Source: Aradus depressus (taxonomy: Eukaryota > Arthropoda > Insecta > Hemiptera > Aradidae). From it: 64,000 bases of DNA. The translations under genes and the position numbers were made by a program. Below the pieces are notes generated by a model that made no database searches, had not been told where the DNA came from, and worked only from the letters and a program-made list of their open reading frames with translations. Location of the stretch: contig OY759216.1 of assembly GCA_963662175.1 (NCBI GenBank), positions 48,625,087-48,689,086 of the forward strand. The letters run 5' to 3'. This document shows positions 48,189-61,215 of the stretch, piece after piece; positions within the stretch are counted from its first letter, which is position 1, and every line of letters begins with the position of its first letter.

Positions 48189-49734
48189 TATATTGTTTTT
48201 CTGTTTTTCAACTTAATAAAATTGAATTTTTCATAAGTGTGTGAATAATTTAAATTACTTTTTCTAAATTATTGATACCTACCGTATATGTTGAATGTAG
48301 GATAAGGATTTTGTTTTCTTATTGTCATTTATAGTAATGTCTATTGTTTACAAATAATATTCAACTTTCTCTTTGGACTAGTATAGTTGCAAACGAATGC
48401 ATATTATACAACAGTGCTCCAATTTGTCCATTAGATTTGGTAAGCTAAATCGTTTGCTCTATTATGACAGAATGGTCAGTACTCCTCTCAACCTTGGGCC
48501 TTCGTCGACCAGCCATTGCAGAAGAAATACAGAACCTTACCAGGAAGCCTGCTCTTTATCAAAACCTATTTACATTTTGGGTCAACTTCAATCTTCTAAC
48601 ACTAACTAACTAACTATTTATTATTGCTTAGTGTTTTACCGATGTTTATATTTACGTTGACATTTTCATAGCCTTTTTCCTATGTATTAGGCGAAAAGAG
48701 GTAATTTTTTGTAAGTTTTTCTTATTTAATTACACTTATTTTTGAACATCTTACTTTTCCTGTACAAAAAATAATAAAACCTATCTTCTAATAGACATTG
48801 ATCCAAAAAAAAAAAAAAAAAAAAAAAGTTAAAATTTGACCTAATTAGTCGATCAATTCTAATATAAGATTTCATAAATTCCTAAACATTCTTCAGATTA
48901 TAACAATTAAAGGTAAATAAGAACTTATTTTTTGATTTTTTTTTATACTTCCCATCTCGGAGATTATTTTTCAAAGTTAACAGTCATGGGGATTATAATT
49001 TTCAGACATATTTTTTTTATTTATTCATTTTTCTGATTCAGCGGATCTGAAAAATGATATTCTGATAAAAATTATGATTTTTGACAGTACAATACTACAC
49101 AAATAACTGTGTTAGTGAAATAATTGCCCTTATTTTTTATTTAATTTTTTTTTTTTTAATATTCGAATTATTGATGGACACATACTGATATTTTGTAGAT
49201 TACTGTTAAATATTCGGTTTATATATGTATTTTATTTTCTGTATAAAATGTGGAATTGATGTCAAGATCATTAAATATTCCACATTGGAGCCGCTACTGG
49301 AAGATGTCCACCTTGAACTGTATATAATAAAAACAACCAATAGGAAATTAGGCTTATTTTGATTAGACATATTTGAGTGTTGAAGCCAGTTTGGACGTTA
49401 TTATTTGACATGTTTGTGTATTGTAGGATTCCTTAGCCATGTTAAACTAGTGGCCAAAACAGTGGAAAGTCAAACTGCTGAGAGTAGTGCAATCTGCGGG
49501 TGTGGATGCAGTTACTCTATGCAACCATATTTAACCTACAGCCCTTGGAGGTCTCAAAGTCAACAACTTCTTAAGCCAACTATTACCAGGTTAGAGAACT
49601 AATTTCAGTTAAAATTAAGTAAATGCAACAAGACGTAATTATGTAAAACAAAAATCTGAAATTTTGTAAAAAAGTGCATTTTCAATGTTGACTACGATTC
49701 TAATGTGATTTTAGCTTGGGTACAATCGGCAGTT
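48189..49734. other. AT-rich, poly-A run
   Basis: A run of about 23 A near 48807; otherwise featureless. Confidence 0.55.
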
Positions 49735-49975
49735 GTATATTTTCTCAACATACATGAGTTTGTGACATGAGTGAACGCTGGTCCCCCTAATCATGAGGAG
49801 GAGTCAGCATAAACAAATATAGGCTGTTCGTTAAATACAACGTACGATAAACGAATACTGTGCCACAATTCATTCATGTTTACCACTACACAGAATGTTA
49901 AAAAGTAAACACCAGAATATCTGTTCGTAGGATTTAGGATGAGTTTTCGTTTGGTCTCTTTGGTGGGCCGAGTCT

Positions 49976-51441
49976 AGATTTTATAAAAAAAAATTCTTTT
50001 GAAAGCTGATTTCAATTTTTTTAGAAACAGGAATAAGTTGATACGAGTTGAAATTGAGTCAATGAGTTTTTCGAAAATATATTATTATCCAAGTGTCGGT
50101 GATTTGAAAAACATGTGTATAAAATTCTCTACAAAAACAGTTTTGTTCATTTTTGTGGAAATAGCATCCGTCTTCGAGCTTGTATATTGCGTCCCCCTTA
50201 AAGGCAACTTTTGTTTCTGGTCAAAAGTTCCGTTTTAAAGTTAAATTAAAAAAACAAAAAACAATAGTTATTTTTTCCCTAAATTCGAACCCGTCACATA
50301 GTCGTCTATGTCTCGTGTAGTATGAGATTTCACTTTGGGAAAAAAATGTACAAGTTTCTAAAAAATCCAGCGCCGAAAATATGTTCTAATAAGATAAGCT
50401 ATATTATATCTAATAAGATATAAAATAAGCTTAGAAACATGATATTTGGTCTGGGAACATATGTAGTAAGGTAGCCCAAAGACAGTATAAATAGATACAT
50501 TGTCAAGAATGATCTTGCGCCGACAATATGCACAAAAAGATGGAACACTTCAAATAATTCGTGTGTCGAAATGGCGGCCGTCAGTGATGGCAATGTGTCT
50601 GTAACTCATTTCATTTCACCAAAAAATAATCAAATTTTATATAAAATTGTAGTTTGATAGCCCAATCACAAGAAAAGTACGAAATTCCGAAAATAAAGAA
50701 ATTCCGAATATACAAATGGGTCTACGTTTTTCGCAATTTCCACAAAGGCGGCCGCCTGTGATTGCAGACCATTTTCAAAAGACGTATTCAACGCATGTCC
50801 TTTCTAAACCATCCAAGTTAATGTTACTAACCTGCAACATTTTCTCAAGTTCAGTCACTTTGCTACAAAACTAAAAAACTGTGAAAAAAAAGGAAGTTGT
50901 TGTCTAAGTTTTGATCTGTAAAACATCAAAAATATCTTGAATTTGAAAACCCGTACAAAACTCCAACAATTTTCATTTTATAAGAAATTTTAAACTCTTT
51001 TGTGGTGTATTTCATTTTTCCCAAAATGTAGCTGATTGGGGAAAACGGACGCGAGGATGTTTTTCCATAAATTTCTACGCCGCTCATATTCCATGATTTG
51101 TGAGATGTAGAGAATCTAAAAGAGAGAGATCCGAGACATACCACAAGACATTTCCTGCTCTACAATGAAGTTTATGACATTTTGTCCTATCTGTCGTAGT
51201 TTCAGAACAAGTTGTAAAGAAGTACAAAATGAGCTTGCATCCTGAGGCATCCCAGCAGAGGGCGCTCGGAGTATATTTTTCTTGTTACATTTGCTCAAAA
51301 TGGAAGAATTAATAAAAACAATTTTGTACAGAATTTCATGTTCTTTAATTGGGATGGGTACACATTTTTTTCATATAAATCTTAAATAATGAAATATTTA
51401 CGAAAAATTGAAAATAGTTTTTAGAGGGTTTGCCACCTACT
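49976..51441. other. Unrecognised, with two similar GGCGGCCG words
   Basis: AAATGGCGGCCGTCAGTGATGGCA near 50570 and AAAGGCGGCCGCCTGTGATTGCAG near 50743 are related, and each is preceded by similar text; possibly an old internal duplication. Confidence 0.4.
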
Positions 51442-51744
51442 GGGGCGCTGGTAGCTCAGTGGTAGCCTGCTATCGTGCTGAGCTCAAGATTGGGAGTTCG
51501 AAACCCGGCCGAGGCCCTTAAGTTTTTTATCTAGGAACTAAAAATCTAGAGCTAGCCGTCCTTCGGAGGGTATGTTAAGCACCTGTACGATGTCAGATAC
51601 TCGTTAAAAACCCCTCGATGAATTAACATGGATAGGCAAAATTTAGGACTCCCTTACCTACTAAGGGACACTACAGTCTGGCTCATGTCCACCAGAGCAA
51701 TGAAAGAGCTCTCCAGTAGTAGGCGATATGACCTCACAATAACT
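51442..51744 (+). repeat. SINE-1, nearly full length, diverged
   Basis: A box TAGCTCAGTGG, B box GTTCGAAACCC, shortened body, ends GCGATATGACCTCAC. Confidence 0.88.
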
Positions 51745-51796
51745 ACTTAACCTATTGGGAATGCAAGACTAGCAGATTTGGCATTGAATGACTAGG

Positions 51797-52175
51797 TATT
51801 AAGGTTGTAAAACAAAAACATAGTCTTACCTCTCTCAGATTTTATTATTTTGTACTAGCCGACTTTCGAGGTTGTCCACATAATCAGGCTGTCTGATAAT
51901 ACATTTTTCAAAACAATTTAAAACGCTAAAATTAATAAATAAAATAAAACTGTCCCTCAGATGGGGTACAGGAATGACTTATCTGTCCCCACCCATAAAA
52001 TTTTCAATTGTTAAGTTCTCAAGTATTTTATTTAAATATTTCATCAGACAGCTTCATTACGTTGGCAACTTCGAAAGCTGGCTAGCCCTTAACAATAAAA
52101 GGTGTGAGAGGTTGGTCTAAGGTTTATTTTGCAACCTGTGAAATAATTGCATCTCACTACATCAGCCATCACTTT
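51797..52175. repeat. Second copy of the 31434 fold-back family
   Basis: Shares CTCTCAGATTTTATT, ACTAGCCGACTTTCGAGGTTG, CAGGAATGACTTATCTG and GCAACCTGTGAAATAATTGC with the 31434-31908 element, in the same order, but is more diverged. Confidence 0.82.
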
Positions 52176-52684
52176 TACTAGGTCCTAAATTTTTACTCAC
52201 GAGCTAGCTTTAAATATATCGGTTCAAATCCTATGTGGCTAGCTCTCTAACTATTAAAGATCATTATCACATATTTCTGTTTAAAAATGGCTGTTCAATG
52301 TGTTAAGAATTATTTTTGTCAATCTCACTCGAAACAACGAATGAAGCGAACTTCAATTTTCTAATGGCTCTTGAGATGAGCATTCGAATGGCGTTTATGA
52401 CCTTTTTTAGAGAACGTGGCGACCCCCCAAAAGTGAGCCAAACGAACCCTCATCCAAAATCCTACGAACAATAGAGCCCAAGATATTTAGGTGTTTCCGA
52501 ATTGTTCAACAGTCGGTCTAGTGATAAACACGAATGAATTATGTTTATCTGTTCATTGTACCTTGTATTTAACGACCAGCCTATATTTGTTTATGCTGAC
52601 TCCTTCTGATGATTGAGGCGCTATACCAGCATTCACTCATCATGTCACAAACCTACATAATATGTAGATAATATACATATTATG

Positions 52685-52965
52685 TATATTGGCCTCATAC
52701 TAAATTTTGTGTCGATATATTCATTACATCGGCTGTTATTAGGGTACTTCAGTCAAGTCCTTCTCTGGTCCCTCCTTCCCTTCAACCGATTTCGCGTAAT
52801 AGGTACCAATCTTATAGAGTTTTGAATTAAAATAAAAAATGTCATGTGGATAAATTCATTTTTTGGGGAGTTTCCGTGTTCACAGACACATATACTTTTT
52901 GTTTTCATTTTTCGAATCAGGACGATGGTAAACATGAAATTCCGTATCGAATTTTTGACCACCCA
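52685..52965 (+). repeat. R2 interspersed repeat copy
   Basis: TTTTGTGTCGATATATTCATT, CGGCTGTTATTAGGGTA and GTAAACATGAAATTCCGTAT match the family. Confidence 0.68.
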
Positions 52966-54773
52966 AGCTGATCACACTAGAATAGAGCGTCGGCCTAAAC
53001 GTGATAGTTCGTGAGCGACATTTTTCCGAAAATCGTTTTTTTTTTTTGAACAAAAAAAAGCTAAAAAAAACGACATAAAACGAAAAAAAACATGAAATAC
53101 GGTTTGAAGAACCGTACCTTGCAAAAGAAATGGGAACGAAATTCTGGTGAAACCTCGTAACTGCGTCAATTACGTTAATTCTTTACTTGGATTTGGAAAC
53201 TATCTTAAAAACAATTCATGGCATGCATATACATCTCACTTAATACAAACGTCGAAAAAATAGAGGTTTCCTATAAAGAATATTTTTTTTAATCAGTTTT
53301 TTGTCTCTCCTGTAAAGCTGGCTTTTTTCACATATGAGATATCACGTTTAGACCGACGAGAGTTTGTAGTTACTGTGCGTGGAGCACCCCTGGTGGAGGA
53401 CAGTCAAAATAATGATGCCGTTAGAAGAGTCACTGACTGTCCAACGAACTCTCAATCTGACAATCAATACAATTGGAAATATTGAACTTTCTGAATACAT
53501 GGAATTGTTGACGCCATATTACAGGCATTGCCAGAACATGTCACCTGTGGGATCCCACTTGCGTAAATCTACTTCCTGTCGTTATCCTCGTCATTATTCG
53601 CAACTACCTACTTGAGATGGCATAATTCAAGGGTAATGTCATTATTAACCAACCATGTGTAATATACCATGACATCAAACAACATATTTACGTTTGTTAT
53701 CTATAAATATTGACTTACAAAATTAAAAAAAAAAAATGTATATTTAAACTACTTAGGTAACATTTAAAAAAATAATGATTACTAAATAAGCTAAGTTAAG
53801 ATACTATGAGATAGGAGAGTGCTGGCGTGAACATAAATTCATCATAGTCTAGGCACAATGGCAGTAAACATAGTTATCTGATTTAATAGTGGGTAGAGTT
53901 GGTTGGGACAAGCAACCTTTCGGTAATCTTCATGGCCAGCTGAGCAGTCCAGTCGGACATTCGACATTCGTTGTCATATAGACAAAGGGGCGGGGTCTCC
54001 ACATATATAATAGCAATATGTAAGTTTTATCTAATGAAATATATCCATTTACATAATATAATGAAAGTTATAGTAATATATAACATAGCAGTAAGTAAGA
54101 ATGAGCGTGTTATTTCTACAATCGGACTACAGTCCATTAAGAGTCCTCCTCAGTGGTTTTCCGCATTCATTCCCTGTCCGGACACATCGTCCAAGAAAAG
54201 GGCAAACTTTCATAAAGCTTTAAACTGGGGGAGTTTTAGTTTCAAAAACCAAGATAAATCCATGTATTCCACCATCATTTTTGAACGCCTAACGATTTTT
54301 TCCCTAAAATTCACTAATAATTCTCAGGTGTTTAGGCAAAAGAGTTTCAAGTCAGAAAATCTGAATTTTAAGAGGGGAATTTCTGAAAGTTTGAAATAAT
54401 TCTGCACATCAGGTAAAACACATTTATGTTACTTGAAATATTATTTCAATAAAACTATTAAATATAAACAAAGTAAAATATTCCAACATTGATTTGCATT
54501 TGGTAAAAATATTTAAATGCACTTGTCCTTTGCATCACAAGACTTATTCTGACTTAAGCCCTTTGCCCAAACACCAGAGAATTGTTCAAATTGGTACAAG
54601 AGATGTCCAGTTTGTCACACATGTGTATCTTCCTCTGCTGAGCTACGGAGTTGGAAGGATGCACAAACATTTCATTGGACTCAACATGTTTCCATTTATT
54701 TATTTATTATTTTTTTAAAGTGTGTGTATATATAAAATATTTCTTAGTTCTATAATTCAAATGTTGTTTATAG
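52966..54773. other. Upstream flank of the Kir gene
   Basis: A 142-codon open frame at 53971-54399 has no recognisable motif. The acceptor at 54773 implies a 5' exon somewhere to the left, not located. Confidence 0.5.
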
Positions 54774-54863
54774 GAATGGTCACGTGAGTGAAATCATGGA
54801 AATAGATAACCCAGAAGAGAAATTTCTGAATGGAAATGGTACTCAAAATGCAGTCATCACCAG
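54774..54863 (+). CDS. Kir channel exon 1 (first visible, start codon)
   Basis: A short exon between TTTATAG and GTATTA. It reads open in the frame demanded by the next exon and ends with two bases (AG) of an Arg codon completed at 56498. An ATG at 54796 opens an acidic N-terminus (MEIDNPEEKF). It was found through phase matching and would be missed by an ORF-length filter. Confidence 0.75.
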
Positions 54864-57800
54864 GTATTATATTTTATTATTTTTATTTTTGATTGATTCC
54901 AAAAAATATTGAAATTTTAAGTCATGTTAATGATCTAAGCGGGCCATCGACCCAACATACCAACATGATCAAAGTCGGTACGCTGATCGTACAAATAACG
55001 GAATGATCTTGCAGTCAGAGACATACTGAACAGATGTCTGAATCTACTTACTAGAGTCACGAATATGTGAACTAGTAATTCATGGTATAGCGCGGTCAAA
55101 CCGGAAACCTGCGCATGTCTCCTTCTGGCGATAGTCATGAATACTTAATTGAAAATTTAAATTTTTTATCATTTTGGATAGATAACTATGAATAATTATT
55201 ATTCTTTTTATAGTCTCTTTATCAATGTTAAGAGTAAAAAAATAATTTAATTCAATAAGTCTGACTGTCAAAATAGTTGTCGGTACTTTATAGTCTTCAA
55301 TTTTCTTTTATAAAACACGTCTCAATTATATTTTTACCTCACATAATTTTGAGGGTAGAACTTTTCAGGTTGACAATTGTTTTCCTGTAAGACTTTCTGC
55401 CCGTCAAATTTTCATTTGGTTTCTAAAGAAGGCTTTTTTAAAAGACATTTTAGACATACTCAATGATGGAGTAGCCATGAGATCTGAATTGTTGTTACAT
55501 TAGAAAAGAGTGGCCATCTGTAGAAAGCTCGTTCTTCCCCCCACAGTTAGACAACGTCAGGACGCTAACAACTTTACATAATTAGAGTAACATTTCACTT
55601 TTAGTTTTACATCCTCAGCTATATGAAGTATAGGGGAAGTTATGTAATCGGTAAAAAAATTGCTGCGGAGTTTTCAACGGAATTTAATTTTTTCCGACTC
55701 CTGATTCTAAAAATTAAATAAAAATTTTTTTATTTGGGCCAGTACTGAACATGTACTTTACACAAATTGACAAAACATGAAAATTTAAATTAAAAAAACA
55801 TTAAGGCGTAGTCAGGGTCCACGCCGTAGATTTTCCATGAAAACGTCGGGATAAAATAATTTTTCATTTTCTTTTCGATGCTGCCGTAGCTCTTCCATTT
55901 GCTGGACTTTTTAGTTTTTTTGAATTCCTTTTGATGCGAGCTTTCCTCTGATTTGCGTTTCTATAATTCCGCGCATATTTACGATTCATATGAGACGACA
56001 TCTTTAATTTTTTTGCAATTTTCAATTTAATACCAATTTTCACATATATTTTGGCGAATATTTTTATTGTTTCACTTTGAGTCCTAGTATTGCTCCTCAA
56101 GCTCTTTACAATGACACCCGAATCAACGTCCCATCTAAACGCATTATCACGCTACACTAATTTCTAATTTTACACAACGCTAATTCGCAACAATCATCCG
56201 CCGGCGCCCACACTAGCCCGATAACGTCACAGGCAAAACAAACACTGCACAACCAACACGCCTGCTCTATTCATTGTGACCTCAACCGTTGTTATCGCAT
56301 TATTAGTCTCGTAGTTATATCGATTGAAATCTGACGGTATTTTGTAACACAAGAAAGTTTGACCGGCTATCATGGTGCTTAACGAGCGAATAGATAGACG
56401 TTTTCACGTCAAATGTTTCTGTGTATTTAAATACTTCTCTCAATGACATGTTCTTACGTCCCTCGAACACTTTCTCTGAAGGCATTATTTTGTTCAGGAA
56501 CTGCAGCCGTTCAGTAAAGCGGACTGGCCAGTGTGCGCTACACAAGAAGCGGCGGATCACCTCCCTCTCTTACTACCTCATAGACGTCTTCACCACCCTG
56601 GTCGACTTCCAGTGGCGTTACATCCTCGTCATATACGCACTCAGTTTCCTTATTTCCTGGTTTATCTTTGGGATCTTTTGGTGGGTCATTGCCTACGCTC
56701 ATGGGGACCTTCTTGACCAGATATCTTCAACGAATACAACGACGTACGTATTTATAAAATTACAATGTTTTCCACCAAAAGTTGAATACCGACTCAAGTA
56801 TAAAGGGATATTGTCCAGACATCGATCTACTTTGAATATCAGACCTTCCTCATCAAACAAAATCAGCTCCAATCAAGTCCTCCAGCAACTCCCCGTTTAG
56901 AAGTAAGCGTTCTTCTTCTTCTGCTCCAGTTGAACTTGACCCTCCTTTTCCTACAATAATTGACCGTAGCCAACACTGTTCAAGTATTCCACGGATGTCT
57001 GAGTACGCCACCTCATCCACTGAAGGACATTGTGGCTCACCGAACTATTCAGATCTTGTACAAGACGAGCGTAGATTGGTGGGACCATATCAGCACATCA
57101 GACAAGTCCTCTGATTGTAATTCGAGAGGTATACATCCCTCCAATCTCAGTGGCTACACCGCCCAGCCACTTTGTTCACCTCCAAAGACATCCCGTTGTG
57201 GATGGAAAACGTTTCGTCCTACCCCGATCCGCATTGTGACTAAGGTACATAGTTTCAATAAAAAACGGAAGAAACCAGAGCAGCATTAAAACGGATGGAC
57301 TCACAATTTGACTGTTGTTTTTAGAAATTAAAATAATTATCTGCCTCACTCTCAAAGAAGTTACCTCATTTTGCGTTGTGATTTTCTTTCGAAATATTTT
57401 TTCAAATTTCTTGTTTGGTCCCATAAAAAGGTAACAATTATTGTTGTAAAACCCATAGCTCGTTTTTTTTTGGATCTCAATTACAAAATAGTACTATAAA
57501 ATATACTTATATTTAACGTGAATAGTGTCACAAGTCTAGATGACAGTAGTCCGCGTAAAACTCTGGCAAAGAACAATACAAATACTAACCTAACTCTAGA
57601 TGACAGTAGTCCGCGTAAAACTCTGGCAAAGAATAATACAAATACTGACCTAACTCTAGATGACAATAGTCCGCGTAAAACTCTGGCAAAGAACAATACA
57701 AATACTAACCTAACTCTAGATGACAGTAGTCCACGTAAAACTCTGGCAAAGAATAATACAAATACTGACCTAACTCTAGAGGACAATAGTCCGCGTAAAA

Positions 57801-60800
57801 CTCTGGCAAAGAATAATACAAATACTGACCTAACTCAAATTGTGTCACTTTTCCTGACAAATTGTTAATCACACTTCTTCAAACAGTCTGAGATGTGGCA
57901 TTCTTCTCGTGTGCGTCCACTACATTATTGCTAATGTCAAAGCGAAAAATAGCGGATTGTTCAGCTAGTGACGCTTTTCTTCTTACAAGACTGCAAATTG
58001 GAATTTTTTGAGTTGTGTCACTTTTCTTACGGTTGTACGATTTGTAAAATACATTATTGTTTTAGGGTGCCATGTATAACTGAGATGGGTGACTTTATAT
58101 CATCTTTTCTCTTCTCTCTGGAGACTCAGTACACGACAGGCTACGGAACGCGGTCCCCCACCACTGAATGCCCTGAAGCTCTGTTCCTTCTCTGTGTACA
58201 GAGCATCTTCGGAGTTCTCCTTCAGGCCATCATGGTAGGTGCTGTCTTTGCCAAACTCTCCCGGCCCAAGGCAAGAGGACAAACCATCATTTTCAGGTAT
58301 GTTTAACAAATCTTTGTAGCATATTAATAGTTTTTTCCTAAACAAAAACATTACTTTAAGTATATGGAGCGGAACTGTTACATTTTGTTAAGACCATGAA
58401 AACTGGAGGTTTCTGTAGCTGTCTTTATGTTTATAAATATTCTGCTTGTCAAGGTGTGACACTTATTTATAGCGAATACTATAGAAACGACGTAGGATAA
58501 AGCATAGATTGTGTATAAACAGTTATATTAATTGTCTTCATGTAAGACAGAGGGAGACTAAAACATTATTTTTTTAAGAAAACTATTTTTTATCTGTGAA
58601 AAGAAATAGGAATATACAGTCTGGTCGAGTCAAGCTGAATATAAACTAACAATACTACTTCAACAATTTTCTTAACATTCATGCATTTTAATGCTTACTT
58701 TTTTGCGGTTTCGTTTGAAGGCCTAAAAGTAGATAGGCTGATATAACGTTTAGAAGAGCATTTAAATTGTGAAAATTAGAACCCTTTTCTGATAGAATTA
58801 AACTCTTATTTCGTTTTTATGTAACAAAAATGACTTTTTTCATGCAAAAAGAACCGTCAAATACCAAGACAACCTTGAAATTATTTCAGTGGAATGCAGT
58901 CCTCTGTTTTCTCTATTTTCTGAATGAATCAATGAAAACTTTTTTATTATTAATAATTGTACACTGTCCGGCTATTTTTTTGTGTTTCTTAAACCATCTT
59001 TAATCTAAATTAGTGACCTTGGAAAGAATAAATGCAACAAAAATTCATATCTAGAAAATTGTTCGCAATATTTACAATGATTTAAATTAATTAATTGCAT
59101 CATATATAGAAGTACTTATTTATGTAAGTAATCTCTTGTTCTTTTACATCTATCACATGATGTGTATCAACGTTTTATTGACCAATCGATGAAATCAGAG
59201 GATTCTCGTTTGCAGGACAAAGTTCGAAACATTTATGAGTTAATTGACATATAAATACTTGTATTTTCAGAAGATCTGTTGTATTGTGAAGTTCAGAAAT
59301 ATTTTTACGTCCAGGCGAGTCTGTTGCCAATCATAAAAATCTATTTTGAACTATTTACAACTTGCGATAGTTGGAATCACAGTTTAATTTTCCTGTGTCT
59401 TCTAAGTTGCAACACTTTTACTATTTTTGTCACCTAACATATTTCTAGCGGAATAACATTATTTAATATTATAATCACTATTGACATTTCAGTAAGCGAG
59501 CTGTAATCTGTCTGCGGGACGGGCAGCTGTGTCTCATGTTCAGGATCGGAGATGTCCGCAAGTCCAACGTGGTCGGCTGTAAGATATACGCCTGGCTCCT
59601 CCAAGACAGAATCTCTCAGGAAGGAGAGTTCCTTCCCAATTTCATGAGCCGACTCACAGTCTCTGTAGACGACGGAGGGTCAGTCCAAATAGGGTTTTCA
59701 TTGCATATTTCTTTATTTTAATGATTTGTTTAACCCCCGACGTAAAAGGAGGGGTGTTATAAGTTTGAAGCCTTTGTCAGTGTGTGTGTGTTTGTCAGTC
59801 TGTGCCATCGTAGCTCAAAGACGGCTGAACCGATTTCAAAGCGATTTTTTTGTTCGTAAAGTTGGTATTTGCGAGATGGTTCTTAGCCTTTGGAAGAAAT
59901 CGGTTATGCCGTCTCCAAGATATTCAGGTTTCATCAGAGCCCGTGTAGGGATCTCGGCCTCTATTACAGCTAGAGACTTGCAGTTTGAGCTCAAATGTTT
60001 ACAAGGCCCCTCCCCCCTAAGCCCTTCAAGCACTCCCCCCTTTTCTAAGGTTTATCTTTTGTATCTTTTAATTTTTAATTTAATAATTTATTGACTTATT
60101 TTATTATTATTGGTATACCTGAAGATATATCGTCTGTCATTTACCTTCCGCACTACTGATATATACCCTGTTATTGTAAAAGCTGAGTTAGTTCTTCTCA
60201 ACGACACTGAAATATGAACACCTTGGCGCGGCGGTCCAAAGAAGCTATGGAAATCAGTTTTTATGGCTGACCAGGGCCCGCAGAATAATTAATTACTTTT
60301 TTTCATTGATTATTTATTAATTTATATAGTTGAAAATGAATTTTGAAAAAATATTCGTTCCCTGTGGTACCATAAAGGGAGAAAAAAAGTTAACCAGTTG
60401 CTTAATTAATTACCAGCGATGCCCGAAGTTGCCTGGAGTCTCTAATTCAATGGCGATATCAAGATTTGTATCCATATCCGACTTTTTGATTTGCAAGGGA
60501 ACTGCTTACCTGTATACTTATGAAAGGCACTATCTTGTTTTGCAGTCCCAACCTGTTTCTGCTTTGGCCGGTAACTGTGGTCCACAAGATCACCAGTTCC
60601 AGCCCCCTGTACGATCTCACCCCTGAAGACTTACTTCATGGCAACATGGAGGTGGTGGCTAGTCTGGTCTGTACCTCGGAGACGACAGGACAGTCCACAG
60701 AAGCCAGGGTCTCCTATTCAGCCAGAGACATCCTCTGGGGCCACCGGTTCAAACCGCTACTTCAGAGGTGGGTTAACTCATATCTTTCTATGTATTGCCA

Positions 60801-61135
60801 CAGATTCACAATTGAAAAATTTAGTTTCGTCATTAGAGGTTAGGTTAGGTTTTATGACTCATGCCCGGGTTTTAGCTACGAGGTCATATCGCCTACTAAC
60901 AGAGCGCTCTTTCGTCACTCTGATGGTCATGAGCCCGACTCTACTGTGGGAGTCCTACAAGTTAGGCTAGGGGTCTTTAACGAATACCTGACATCGTACA
61001 GGCTCGGGACCACCGCTTAATCCGAAGGACGGCGTGCTCAAGTTTATTTTACCTCCCAGATAAAATAAACTAAGGGCCTCGGTAAGGTTTCGAACCCACG
61101 ATCTTGAGCTCAGAAGGCCAAGCACGCAAACCACT

Positions 61136-61215
<80 letters not shown>

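Larger units (their letters stand above)
49735..52670. repeat. Inverted repeat pair 2.9 kb apart
   Basis: 49735-49975 and 52395-52670 are diverged complements (for example GGAGTCAGCATAAACAAATATAGGCTG and its complement). They may be the ends of one element or two independent insertions. Between them lie a SINE-1 and a fold-back copy. Confidence 0.6.

Noticed and set aside
56421..56497. Kir start within the upstream extension of exon 2
   Set aside because: The frame there starts from GTG, and the acceptor at 56497 plus the phase-matched exon at 54774-54863 explain the N-terminus better.
56748..56753. Alternative Kir exon 2 donor at 56748
   Set aside because: It would break the phase with exon 3; the donor at 56744 restores a continuous Kir reading frame.
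59726..60094. 122-codon ORF after Kir exon 4
   Set aside because: It is translation of an interspersed repeat inside the intron.
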